Shown: piece by piece, positions 34,560-46,590 of the stretch
Layout: each line of letters starts with the position of its first letter
Numbering within the stretch: the stretch's first letter is position 1
Source: Zingiber officinale
Taxonomy: Eukaryota > Streptophyta > Magnoliopsida > Zingiberales > Zingiberaceae
Assembly (NCBI RefSeq): GCF_018446385.1
Contig: NC_055996.1
Coordinates: 132,356,532-132,420,531, forward strand
Reading direction: 5' to 3'
DNA: 64,000 nt
Notes under the pieces: model-generated
Told to the model about the DNA's origin: nothing
The model's input: only the letters and a program-made list of their open reading frames with translations
Databases searched by the model: none
Translations under genes and position numbers: made by a program

Positions 34560-35915
34560 AAAATAAATTAAATTAAATTAAATTTAAAAAAAAATCCGTT
34601 TAAAAATCTTTTAAAAATCACTTTAAAAATTCTTTTAAAAATCATTTAAAAATTTTAAAAAATCATTTAAAATTTTTAAAAAATTATTTAAAAATCATTT
34701 TAAAATTTTTTTTAAAAATCATTTTAAATATTCTTTTAAAAATCATTTTAAAAACTTTAAAAATTATTTTAAAATTGGTATTATTTTAAAAATTCTTTTA
34801 AAAATCATTTTAAAAACTTTAAAAATTATTCTAAAATTGGTATTACTTTAAAAACTCTTTTGAAAAATATTTTAAAAACTTTAAAAATTATTTAAAAATC
34901 ATATTAAAAATTATTTTAAAAAAAACTTTAAAAATTCTTTTAAAAATCATTAAGAAAACAATAAAAATTATTTTAAAAATTTTGAAAAATTCTTTTAAAA
35001 ATCATTTTAAAAAAACTTTAAAAAATCTTTTAAAAATCAATTTAAAAAAATGTTTTAGAAATTATTTTGAAAATTCTTTTAAAGAATTATTTTAAAAATT
35101 CTTTTAAAAATCATTTTAAAAAAAACTTTAAAAATTATTTCAAAAATAATTTATAAAAAAAATTAAAAATTATTTTAAAAATTTTAAAAATCATTTTAAC
35201 AACTTTAAAAATTATTTTAAAATCATTTTTAAAATTATTTTAAAATCATTTTAAAAATTATTTTAAAAATCATTTAATAAAACTTTAAAAATTATTTTAA
35301 AATTGGTATTATTTTAAAAACCCTTTTAAAAATCATTTTAAAAACTTTAAAAATTATTATAAAATCATTTTAAAATTTATTTTAAAAATTTATTTTAAAA
35401 ATAATTTTAAAAAATTATTTTAAAAATAATTTTAAAAATTCTTTTAAAAAACTTTAAAAATTATTTAAAAATTAAAAAAAATTACTTTAAATTTATTTTA
35501 AAAATCATTTAAAAAAATATTTAAAAATTCTTTTAAAAATCATTTAAATAAAATTCTTTTAAAAATCATTAAAAAACCTTTAAAATTTCTTTTAAAAATC
35601 ATTTTAAAAAAATCTTTACAAATTTTAAAAAATTATTTAAAAATCATTTGGAAAAAACTATTTAAAAAAATCCTTTTAAAAATCATTTTAAAAAAATTTA
35701 AAAAGTCTTTTAAAAATCATTTAATTTTTTTTTAAAAAAAATTATTTTAAAAAACTTTAAAAATTCTTTTAAAAATAATTTTTTAAAAAAATTAAAAATT
35801 GTTTTAAAAATCATTTTAGAAACTTAAAAAATTATTTTAAAAATTCATTTGAAAATTATTTTAAAAATTCCTTTAAAAATTATTTTAAAAATAGTTTTTT
35901 AAAAAAAATTAGCCG
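34560..35915. repeat. AT-rich degenerate tandem repeat block
   Basis: About 1.35 kb built from variants of TTTAAAAATCATTTTAAAAA and ACTTTAAAAATTATTTT, with almost no G or C. A longer unit with AATTGGTATTATTTTAAAAA recurs near 34774, 34836 and 35300. It lies between the gag and the additional ORF of E1. No coding capacity. Confidence 0.9.
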
Positions 35916-35924
35916 ATCAAAAAC

Positions 35925-36193
35925 CAGTGGTGGGCGCCCTTGGTATAGCAATCCGGGGCGCTCGGAAGGTACTTCGGGCGCTCCGCCCCCACTAAACCCC
36001 GGGCGCCCGGACCTCCCTATAAAAAGGGGGGCAAGGCGCCCCTCTTCTCTTGCACCTCACCTATTCATTTCTTGCAAAGGCTTTCTTCGAGCATTAACAA
36101 GAGAGGAATTACTAATTAAAACTTTTCCTCCTTTTCGATTATTACGCTGCTGCGAGTAAACCGAGGTCGTCATCTCTAAAAATATTATTCACG
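35925..36193 (+). promoter_or_regulatory. Putative internal promoter of E1
   Basis: An abrupt switch from AT-rich DNA to GC-rich sequence with four GGGCGCYC-type sites, then TATAAAAA at 36018-36025 and a leader of about 150 bp before the ATG at 36194. This copies the layout of the LTR promoters in this window although the LTR lies 3 kb downstream. The role is inferred from layout only. Confidence 0.5.
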
Positions 36194-37565
36194 ATGCCTC
36201 GGTAAATTTCTTTTTCCCCCTAACGTTTTAAATATTTCACTTCTAGAATTTATGCTTAGTATAGTTTTTTTTTAATAATTTAGGAAACACTCTAGATCTG
36301 GTGTTGGGTCCTCTACTGCTAGTGCTAACCCTAGGTTCCCTACTGATGAACTTAGGATTAGGTTTGAGTCTACCATCTATATGCCTATCAGGACTAGGTG
36401 CTTAGACAGACAGTTCTTCTTACGCTCCTGTATTCCAACTGTAGAGGTCATTAACCACTATAACTTACAGAACCTTATTTACTGTATCAGTTTAGTAAAC
36501 ATCAGTTTATGTGCTGAATTTTATAACAACTTAGTGAGGGCAGATGATCTTACTTATACTACTAGGGTAGTCGGTACTGATATCACGCTATCCCCTACCA
36601 TTATCCAGACCTTTTTAGAGCTACGACCATCTACATGCACTTTTCAGTGCTACCCTCCTAGGGATTTACCATTTGGTGATTCTTATTCACACATCTCTCT
36701 GGATACGATTTACTCGCTTTTTTGGGGAATACCCACTCTGACTATGTTTAGGTTAGTATCCCTTCGAGTTCATGACTATATACTCTATAGGATTTTAGTC
36801 TTCTGCATCCTGCCATTGTCCACTCATGACATAGTGATGATGCACTCATTTCATTAGTTTCTCTTGTATGCCTTTTTCCATAGATTAGACATAGACATTA
36901 GTTTACATATCTTTCAGACTATTATCTACTCAACTAGAGTCACCACCAACGCTTGAGTTCATATGTAGTATTGTCACATTTTGACAGCATATTTCGCCTC
37001 TCTACATATTGACGTCACCCGAGGCAATATCCGAGTCATGACTGAGTTCGACATCCTAGGATCTAGGAACTTCTCTTTAGGAGGTGTCCATATAGATGAC
37101 GAGGGTGTGCTATCTTGGCGGAGGGGGGCACAACACCAGCCGGACCCAGATGCCCAGGAGGAGGCAGAGCAGGATGAGTGTATGGTCGCATTATTCGGCG
37201 AGGACGCTCCGGCCCCGGTACCACCTCCACCTCCAGGTTGAGCACCACGTCCTACTCCTCGCACTCTTGGCGTCCGAGTTGCCAAACTCGAGCTATCCAT
37301 GACGAGTCTCCGTCAGGAGGTCTTTGATTTTCATCGCGGCATGCGGCAGGAGGTCACCGACCTATGACAGGAGGTCTCCGACTTGCGACGAGACGTGAGA
37401 CAGGAGATCTCCGACCTTCGACGTGATCTATCCAGCTCCCGAGAGGATGACTGGACCCATCATACTGAGATGATAGAGTTGTTACGTTCTTTGGGGACTG
37501 GACCACCCTCCTCATCATCTCGATTGACTTGCTCATCATTATTTGTATTTTATCATGACCGTTGA
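36194..37565 (+). pseudogene. Additional ORF of E1 (Transposase_32-like), decayed
   Basis: A short first exon (36194-36201, MPR) is followed by an intron with GT at 36202 and TTTAG at 36279-36283; the second exon continues KHSRSGVGSSTASANPRF and reaches MPIRTRCLDRQFF. The sequence DLTYTTRVVGTDITLSP... with an F-box-free, hydrophobic body resembles the putative plant transposon protein domain found in additional ORFs of plant LTR elements; that family call is from memory of the pattern. The same frame runs to 37565 but holds five stops, at 36855-36857, near 36954, near 36966, at 37239-37241 and near 37365. The end is a coiled coil (RQEISDLRRDL repeats). Its role in the element is unknown. Confidence 0.6.
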
Positions 37566-38760
37566 CCTAGATATTGAATTATGCTATTCTGATTTACTTC
37601 GACTTAGTTATATCTCGACTTTGAAATTGACTTATTTTGATGTGTTTAATAGACTAGGACTCTTAAATTACAAAAACTGTTTTAAAAAATAATGCTTCTA
37701 AATTCTAGGGTAAAACAATTTTTTATGTTTTCAAAACTTTCAATTTTTAGAATTTCAAAAATAGTTTTAGCCTTAGACTAGATTAACCCCTTGAAAACAT
37801 GTACCTATAGGGCTAGTACTTGAGCATCTCACCAATACCTTAGGATTCTCTTGTTTGTGTTTGTCGAACATAAAAAGGGGTGAGATGCATAGGCAAATTG
37901 TCTGGACTTAAGATGCTTATTTCAGTGCATCGACATAAGTTTGGGCATTAAATACAAAAAAAACATTAATCAGGTCAAGTTATTCAGTTTAGTCAAACAC
38001 TAACTGATTAAAATTAAACTTAACCTGACTAACCAAGTGAAAGCTGCTATCTTCTGATAGTCAGTAAGTAACTAATTGGTTAGACAATTGTTTTTGTATG
38101 TCAGGTTCAGGGGGAGGAATAATTATTTTTGCATCTATTTTCCCTTTATTTTGAAATTAGCTTTTGGAAAATATTTTCTTAAAAAATTTTACAATATGTT
38201 TGAAAAATCTAACTTATTTTTGCAATTCTAATTTGATAAACCTATATTTTAAAACTAACTCTTATAAAACTAAGTTGTTTTTAAGAATTGGATCTAAATT
38301 AGTTTTGAAAATCATATTTTACTTAGTTTTGAAAATTAGATTTTTCAAACTAAGTTTTGAAAATTAGATCTTAATTATTTTAAAATTTTGATTTTTCAAA
38401 TTTAATTTTGAAAATCATATTTATCTGCTTAGTTTTGAAATTTGGAACTTATAAACTTATGTTTGAAAAGTGTTCAAACTTAGTTTGAAAGTAAATAAAA
38501 TTAGTATTGAAATTTGATAAACTTGGGTTAAAAATTTTACTTTTGCAAAACTGTCTTCATAAAACTTATGTTTAAAAAGGTATTTTAAAACTTACTTTTG
38601 AAAATTTGGTTTTCAAACTTAGCTATGTTTGAAAAAGATAAAAAAAATAAAGCTTAAAACAAAAATTTCAAGAGTTTTCTATGTTTTTTAAACTCCTCCA
38701 AGTTAATCTGACTTGTGTTTATATTCTCTCTTGTTATATAACACTCTGATTAAGTGTGTA
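37566..38760 (+). other. Non-coding stretch before the 3' LTR of E1
   Basis: Contains a possible polypurine tract (CAGGGGGAGGAATAA, about 38107) and AT-rich sequence with many CTTAGTTTTGAAAATTAGA-type repeats (38170-38640), resembling 43430-43960 in the minus-strand gag-only copia. I could not fix the LTR start, and no gene is visible. Confidence 0.5.
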
Positions 38761-39553
38761 GCCAAAGCCCAGACAGGTCAACAGGCTGACTGAATGTCTG
38801 GCACGAAGCCTAGCTAAGTCGACGGGCCGACCGGATAGCTAGCATGAAGTCCAAACGGGTCGACGGGCTGACCGGACGTTTGACACAAAGTCCAGCTAGG
38901 TCGACGGGCTGACCGGATAGCTGGCACGAAGTCCAGAAGGGTCGAAGGGTTGACCGGACGTCTGGCAGGTAAGTTAAGGTAAGTCACTAGAGGGAAGTGA
39001 CTGTGAGGACGAGTTCCCAGGAAGGGAACATTAGGCCTCAATCCGACTTAGATCTATTTCAGATATCTAAGTCGAGATCGTGACTAGATTCCGATCTCTA
39101 GGAGACAGAATCTAATTACTATTCTGTTTTATTGTAAATTGTACTAAAACTCTGTTTTACAGGATATATAATTTACATTACTTCGGACTAACATTTTCTT
39201 GTTGGAAGAAAATTTCTGGAGAACAAGGGTCCGGGCGCCCGGAAGGGATCAGAGCGCCCGAAGGTCCGGGCGCTCAGAAGTGACCCGGGTGCCCGGAGGC
39301 AAGTTTTATCCCCAAACGAGTCTCACCACATGAAGCACCCTGGTTGACTTGGCTACGTCACATTCAGGGTGCCTGGAAGAGATCAGGGCGCCCCGAGCCT
39401 CCTATGTAAGGAGGGTGAAGCATGGAGCAAACAACGAACAACTGACGATCTGCTCTCCTGTGCTCCTACGACACTGCGAAGACTCTCCGACAAGTGTTAT
39501 TTCTTTTTCTGTCTTTATTTTCTCATTGTCGATTTTCTGTCTTCTCTAAATAA
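38760..39553 (+). mobile_element. 3' LTR of copia E1, start unclear and end cut
   Basis: 39150-39553 matches the 5' LTR at 14528-14900. It stops at 39553, where a minus-strand LTR begins. The expected continuation (ATTCCTGTACTTAATTTG to CGATCCAACA) is not found later in the window, so the LTR is truncated or resumes outside. Confidence 0.75.
38765..38970. repeat. 41-bp tandem repeat in the 3' LTR of E1
   Basis: Five units of a motif GTCGACGGGCTGACCGGA start at 38777, 38818, 38859, 38900 and 38941, exactly 41 bp apart, each with AAGTCCAG. The array lies upstream of the LTR promoter region. Confidence 0.9.
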
Positions 39554-40151
39554 TGTTGGATCGTGACGCACGTGAGAGGGGGGGGGTGAATCACGTGGTT
39601 TTGAAAAATACTTCTTTTCGATTTTTAAAACACGAGTGTACGTAGCAGAAAGTAAATACGAAAAGCAACACCAAAAATAGCATAGGCGGTTTTTACTTGG
39701 TTCGGAGCCTTCGGCGACTCCTACTCCAAGGCCCAGGTCCCGCGGACCTATCGATGGACAATCCACTAAAAACCTCTTTCGGTACCCCGGGAAGAGAGAA
39801 TCGAGTACAATAAGAATAAAGCCAAGTGCAACACACTGCACTTGCCTTTTATAATAATTAAGTACAATAAAGGAATTTTTACCAACACTTTTAAGGATCA
39901 AAAGATGAAGCACTTCGTGTTGATGTCTGTCTACCGGGCGCGATCGGAACTCCTCGGAGCAGTCGTCGAGCGCAGCAACTTCGTAGCAGGAGCCTAGAGC
40001 AGTCGGAAAGTCGTTTGGATACGTTGAAGCACGTATGAGGGTTCTATGTTTGAAGCTTGCTCAACCCCTCCTTTATAGGACCAACCAACATGCTTTTACA
40101 ACCGCTTCAATGAGTTGTTGCATTTACGACAAGGACGTGATTTCGTGACTT
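39554..40151 (-). mobile_element. Partial LTR, minus strand
   Basis: Starts TGTTGGATCGTGACGC, the reverse complement of a GCGTCACGATCCAACA LTR end, and includes GGTTCGGAGCCTTCGGCGAC, which is the reverse complement of the 3' end region of the E1-type LTR (near 15005). It is thus a related copia LTR in the opposite orientation. Its other end was not identified. Confidence 0.6.
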
Positions 40152-41858
40152 CATTACCAACACTTTTTTATGACAAGGGCACGATTATTATCTTTCTCTG
40201 TCTCTCTTTTTGTAAGGAACTCTTGAGCTAAACACACAGCAGGCGCATCGGAAAAACAAGTTCCTTTCAGAAGATCCATGCGAAAGGAAATCATATACTA
40301 AGTTTCTACATGAAGTAGGGAGTTATACCTTTGGTACGTGCACTCGAACTCCCGACAGCTAGGATCTCAGCACGATCACGCGTCCGTGCCTCTAACGGTA
40401 TCCACATGAACAAGCCTTCATTTGTCTCACTAATTCACAAAGTGGAGAAGACAACCACCTAAGGTTGTGCTAGCAACCAAGATAGAAGATTTTGGCCAAG
40501 AGAAGGAAGAAGGTGGAAGAAGAAGACTAAAAATTTTTCATCTCATGAAAATTTTATCCATAAATAATATTTATATCCATCTTATGAATACCAAAGGGTT
40601 TTTCCCTTTGGTCTTCCAATCCAATGGTTCAAAATTGACCATTCAATCTAATGGTTCAAAATTGACCATTCATCTTCCTTAGTGAATTCAAGTTCATCTA
40701 ATGAGTCTAACTCACTGATTCTCATGCAATTTTGAATTCAATGAATCACCATTTAATTCATTTAAATTGTCTCAATGAGTCTAACTTGAATTGGACTCAA
40801 TCCAATAATTGGATCCAATTGAGTCTAACTCAATAAGTCCAATTCAAATTAGACTTAATCTAATGATCCATCATATAAATCCATCTCCAAATTTACTTGT
40901 TCTTTGTATGTGACACAATAGGTTTTCATAACGTTGGTAATGTATCCAAATCAACATTTAGATACACAAGCAATGAGTGACATCTAGCAAGAAATCATTG
41001 CTACCCAAGTAACGAGAAAGTAGAGATCCGATTTAACCTTTCCATGGCTATTTTCTTGTATGACTTGGTCCTTCTATTCTTGATATCTAGATTAATCAAT
41101 GAAGCATAGATCGTGTTATCCTCTTATCAATCTTTGTGTTTCTTGATCTCTAAGTAGACACACTAAAACAAATAAGCTTAATATCACATATTGACTCATT
41201 TTAGCATGATCATGCATTCTTGTGTCCTACTAATCAAGGAGCCCACAGATATCACTTCCATCATATGGAAGGGATAGATCTCATCTACATCACTCACATC
41301 CCTCCGCATAACTCATTGCATACTCACTTATCGACTTTATAGTCCACCCTGTTACAGGTAACGTTTGGCGATACTAAAGTACACAACTCCTTATGTAGGG
41401 AACTGTAGTGACTTCAGGTCTAAGGTCTATTCATACCAATAGTCACATGAGAATGTTTATGACACTCATATAATGATCCATGAAACATCTCATGGTGGGT
41501 CATTCAATACATATTCTCTAATATATATCCATGTGCCAACCTAATATCTCATATCCATGACTTGTGAGATTAAGTCATCCATTGACCTACATGCTAGTCT
41601 CAGTGCATTAATATTATCCTTGTATATTAATGCTTGACTGAGAATAGTTTAGAGTAGTGTTCTATGTATATCTACAATATCCCACTATCAATTCAACTAA
41701 TTGATATATTGCAGAATAGAACATACTACCCTAAGATATTATTATACTTATTCATTTGGAACTGAACTGAAATAAATATAATAACCAACTTTGCCTTTAT
41801 TAATTAATGAAATATAATACAAAAGGAAGTCATTTACAATCATCTCATAATTGGTACT

Positions 41859-43220
41859 TGTAGGATCGAAAAGCACTAGGGGGGGGGGTGAATAGCGCTC
41901 GTGGTTTTCATGTTCGTCTCATAAAACTTTGAGTAATACACAACAGAATAATAAAACACAAACATAGAAATACACCAAGGGTTTTACTTGGTTCGGAGCC
42001 TGTGGCAACTCCTACTCCAAGGCTCATGCTCGTTGAACATTTACTTTAGGCAATCACTATCAGTTTGAAAAATTATAGTTTTGAATTACAATATTAAAGT
42101 AATAAATAAAATTATACTGATGACTTAGAACAGTAAACTTAAAGCTTCTGGTCGTCGGGGTTGAGTTACAGCTTTGTCGGATCGATCTTTGAGCAACACA
42201 CGGAAGAATGATTGTCAGATTTCATTATTTTTTGGCTCCTGCTCAAACTGGGCTTAAGTAGCCCGTGGAGGGCGCCTCCAACACCATGGAGGGTGCCCTT
42301 AATCCCGCCGAAACTGCAGCATGGATGAGCTCCGAACTGATTGTTGCTTATCTGCCTGAGGGCGTCTCTAACCTGCATGGAGGGCGCCCTTGCGCCAGTG
42401 TCCAGGGCGCCTCCAAGCTCCATGGAGGCACCCTCGCGCCTTGCTGCAAGGTTGTCTCTGCAAGTGACCCCGAGGCACCTCCAAGCTCCATGGAGGGTGC
42501 CTCGGGTACTATTCATTTGAGGCAAATGTATCCAATTCGCTTCCTGCAAAATACGTTAGTCCCAAATATTAACCATACCCTGAAAAACAAAGTTAGCACA
42601 ATATAAACATGATAAATAAAGTATTTGACAATCTCTGGACTGTCCGGTTCTGACTTCGAATTTCCCGTCCGGAAACCCTAGGTCAAATCGACGCCTATTA
42701 TTCCCTCACCGGGGAACGCATCCTCACATACTCCACTCAGGAGAATTTACCTGTTTCCAGACTGGTCCTCCAGACCGACTAGACTTTTGCTCAGCGCCCG
42801 AGGCTCCAGGACTTTCTGCTAAACACCCACTCCACAACCCGTCCAGTCTTCGACCTGGTTCGCGACACCAAGACTTTCCACCTAGAGTCCCCGACTCTAG
42901 GACTTTTGCCGGAAGCCCTCGACCCGTCAAGACTTTCCGCCTAGGGTTACCACCTCCTAGGACTACCTCCCCCTAGGGTTTTCCCTTTTCCTAGCCGCAG
43001 CTAGGACTTTTCCTCACCTAGGGTTACCACCCCCTAGGACCTAGGGTTACCCCCCCTAGGGGTTTCCACCTGCCTAACTGCATCTAGGACTTTTGCCTAA
43101 GTACACTTAGGACTTGCCTGTAATCTCATCAAACTTATTAGATAACAAGACAACCTAACTTTGAACCCTTTGACATAATCAAAACACAGGTTCGACTATC
43201 GGATGCTTCCTGCACCAACA
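41859..43220 (-). repeat. 3' LTR of the minus-strand gag-only copia
   Basis: 1,362 bp. Includes GGAGGCGCC/CCATGGAGG motif clusters (42262-42510) and repeated CTAGGGTTACCACCCCCTAGG units (42930-43060). The polypurine tract (reverse complement AAAAAGGGAGAGAT) is at 43221-43234. Confidence 0.9.
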
Positions 43221-43234
43221 ATCTCTCCCTTTTT

Positions 43235-45170
43235 GATTATGGCAACACGGTTCAAAGTTAAGTAAAACATAACAATAAAATGAATAAATTTAAGCATAAG
43301 TATCATGAGCATAAATAAAAAAAACTTTGTTCTCCCCCTTATGCTCCCCCTTTTATAAAAATTATGTTTAAATTCTTAACTTTCTTAATTTTGACTTCTC
43401 TCTCCCCCTTTGACATAAATCAAAAAAGCATACTAAGTAGAGAGAGGGTTGTAAAAAAATTTATTCTTTTTAACTTTAAGCTCCCCCTGAAGTGTAGCAC
43501 TCAGCGAAATTTAGCTTTGAAAATAATTTCTTTTAAAAAAACTTAGCTAAAGTAGAGATTTTTTGAAAATACTTAGTTATTTCAAAAAAAAAAAAAACTT
43601 AGATAAACGTAAGTTTTGAAACTCTCATAGGCTTTCCAAAGAAAAACTTAGCTAAATTATTAGTTTTGAAAATACTTAGATTAAAAAATACTTAGATAAA
43701 TTTAGTACTTAGCTTTTAAAAAGACTTTGATAAATTTAGTACTTATCTTTCAAAACTTAGCTTTGAAAAAATTTGATAAAAGCTTAACTTTAAAAATATT
43801 TTCTTGTAAAAATACTTGAAAATATTTTAGCAAATACTTAGTTTCTGTCAAAGATAATTCATTTCTACAAAAAATTAAACTTCCTTTTTAGAAATATTTT
43901 GAACTTTTTGAAAAGTTTAACTTTGAAAAACAATGTTTTAAGAAAATAAAGATAAAAATTAATGTTTTAAATTTCTTTGCACTCCCCCTTAATTAATGCC
44001 AAAATAAATTTTTAGGGTCCAAGAGTCCAAGCATGTAAATAAAAAAATATAAAAGTTATTATTTATTTTCCTAATTTTTCATCTCACTTATTCTAGGTTA
44101 TCAAGCATGTTCAGCTTATGAGTAGGTGTGAGACGGAGTTAACTTTATTTAAAAAATATTGAAATTTAGATAAGTTTGAATTTTCAATGAGTTTGAATTT
44201 CAAGTTTTAAAATAAGAGTAAACATTTAAAATTTTGAAGATTTTGAAAATATACTAAAAGTTAATTAAGTTTAAAATTATAATCTTACATATTAAATATG
44301 ATTTAAAAATTAATTATCATTTAGAAATAATTAAGATTTTGAAAATCTAAGAATTAATAATTTGAAATTTAATTATGATTTAAAGATTAATAATCAAATA
44401 CTTTTATTAAAATTAATTATGATTTTGAAACTATTATTTTGAAAATAATGATTTTGAAATTAATCATAATTTAAAAATAATTATAATTTAATTATGATTT
44501 AAAAATAACTAACATTTTGAAATTAAGACTAACATTTTGAAATTAATTATGTTAACTTAATTGAATTAATTAATTTGGGTATGATTAACTACTTTAAACC
44601 TAGGTTCATCTCATCCTTTTCTAGATTTTCAATCAGGGAGCCTTAATAGATTTGCGAGATGGTTAATTTAATTTTCAATTTAAATTATCATCTAAGAATT
44701 GATTTACATTTGAGTTAGACTTAAATTTTACAGTTAGTCAATTAAATAACTATTTTAATGATTGGCTTCCAGGCTGTGGCAAGACACTAAGCTTCTTGGG
44801 TATGAGATCATCCACCACTTCTAGATAAAGCTAAGCCTTTCAGATAAATTGGATATTTAATTTTCTTTCTGAAATCCCTAGGTCTAACTAGTCAAGTGTG
44901 AATCAAACCTAGGTCCTTATCTAACCATCCTAGATTATACAATTAATAATCATGATTGACATTTATCAATTTAGCATATGCATGGTCATGATAATTTGCA
45001 TGGATCAACCAAGTCAAGCAATTTATTAGTTAAGTTAACAAGTTTAAGTTATCATTTGAGTTTTAATTTGATTTAGTTTAGATCTAAGTTAATTGAATTT
45101 AAGGTTAGATTTTAGTTGAGGTTAGATTTTATTTAAGTTTAGATTTGAGTTAGAGTTAATTTAGTTTAGG
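43235..45170 (-). other. Non-coding interior of the minus-strand gag-only copia
   Basis: AT-rich, with repeated ACTTAGCTTTGAAAATA-type units (43430-43960) and ATTAATTATGATTTTGAAA units (44230-44560). The shared 75-bp block is at 44763-44835 in reverse complement. No pol domain can be read on either strand. Confidence 0.7.
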
Positions 45171-46307
45171 TTAGATTTTATTTAACTTTGTTTTATAATT
45201 AAAAGGTACTTGATTATAGCTTGGTTTGTAGGGTTTAAGTTTTACCTTAGACTTGTAACCCAAGTCTAGATCTTGTGGATTAGTTAAATTATTAATAATC
45301 TTTTCTAACTTATATATTTTATCTTTTAAAATATTACTTTGTTTCTCTATTTTTCTAAAAGTTAATTTCTTATATTTATTAAATAATTTTGAGTTATTCT
45401 TATTTAAATTTGAATCAAATTTATTCATTGTATTATTAGCATGCATATCTAATTTTCTAGGGAAATCTATACTAGAGTAAGCGGAATTAGTTAGGGGACA
45501 AACATGCGTTGCAAAAATTAGATTTTCATGTAATGTAAATTTACTTATCTTGATTTCTCCCCCTGAATTTTTAGGTCTTCTTTCTAGATATTTACTTTTG
45601 CAGTGACCCATTCGTTTGCACTTGGAGGATTCAATGTGCTTCTTCCCTTTCCGGATCAATTTCTCCTTCTTCTCCGGTTGTGCCTGACGAATCTTACGAG
45701 TAGGGCACTTGTTTCTATAGTGCCCTCTCTCCCTACACTTAAAATAGGTTATATGAAATTTATAATTTGAATTTACAATTTTACCTTTTAGATCCATGAT
45801 AGGATTCTCCCCTTTGACTATTGCCATCTCGAATTCGGACTCAGATTCAACTATCTCTTCTTTGGCCATCAGTGCTATGAAATCGGTTTGATCCGATTCT
45901 TCTTAGTCTGGTTCGAAGGTTAACTCTGGAGATTCATACTCTGATTCGAACTCAGTTTTGACTTGGTCTTCTGGTTCTGAAGGAATCTCATGAAGCTCGA
46001 TTACCTTCTCCCAAAGCTCCTTAGCATTGTTGAACTTTCCAACTCGATCAATCTCTGAATTTGTTAATCCGCATAGGAGAGTATATATTGCTTTTGCATT
46101 TGCCACGAATTTTCTTCTTGTTTGTGCATCCCACTTATCACAGGCAATGGATACACCTTCTTCAGTGGGGAGAATAAATCCGATTTGAACTATGGTCCAT
46201 ATCTCCACTTAGGTTTTCAGTTGGTGTTCCATCTGGTTTTTCCAGTATTCAAAATTTTCACTAGACAAGAGTGGTAGGCATGCAGTGCTTTTCCCATCTT
46301 GGTGGGC
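45171..46307 (-). pseudogene. Copia Gag, minus strand, with deletion and stops
   Basis: The frame begins at 46307 (MAHQDGKSTACLPLLSS), has a TAA after NQMEHQLKT, continues EIWTIVQIGFILPTEEGVSI and KELWEKVIELHE, then jumps to an acidic tail, indicating loss of most of the capsid C-terminal part. A second stop (TAG) lies at 45903-45905. The frame continues with two degraded zinc knuckles (YFKCRERGHYRNKC with Tyr for Cys; SKCKRMGHCKSKY) and a Lys/Asn-rich coiled-coil-like tail to 45171. It is related to the gags at 15406 and 28333 but non-functional. Confidence 0.85.
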
Positions 46308-46590
46308 CATTAAAAAGGAATCTCGCACACAAAGAAAAATAAAAACAAATGTTCCAAGACTTGGTCATGGATTAGTAGTGCGGGAGAAAGATAAAAATAA
46401 CAATTCACTAATTTCAAAAAAAATATTAATAAAATATTTAAAAAAATATTATTTCAAACTTTTAAAAATGCGATATTTCACTAATATCAACCAATGGTGA
46501 AAAGATGAAAATGAATTTTTCGAAAATAGTTTTGGAGGGAAAAAATGAAGGCATAAGGTTTATTTTTAACAAAAATGGATGAAATATAAT

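Noticed and set aside
36381..36857. Independent host gene of 158 residues
   Set aside because: It is one piece of a longer decayed frame inside E1 that continues past several stops.
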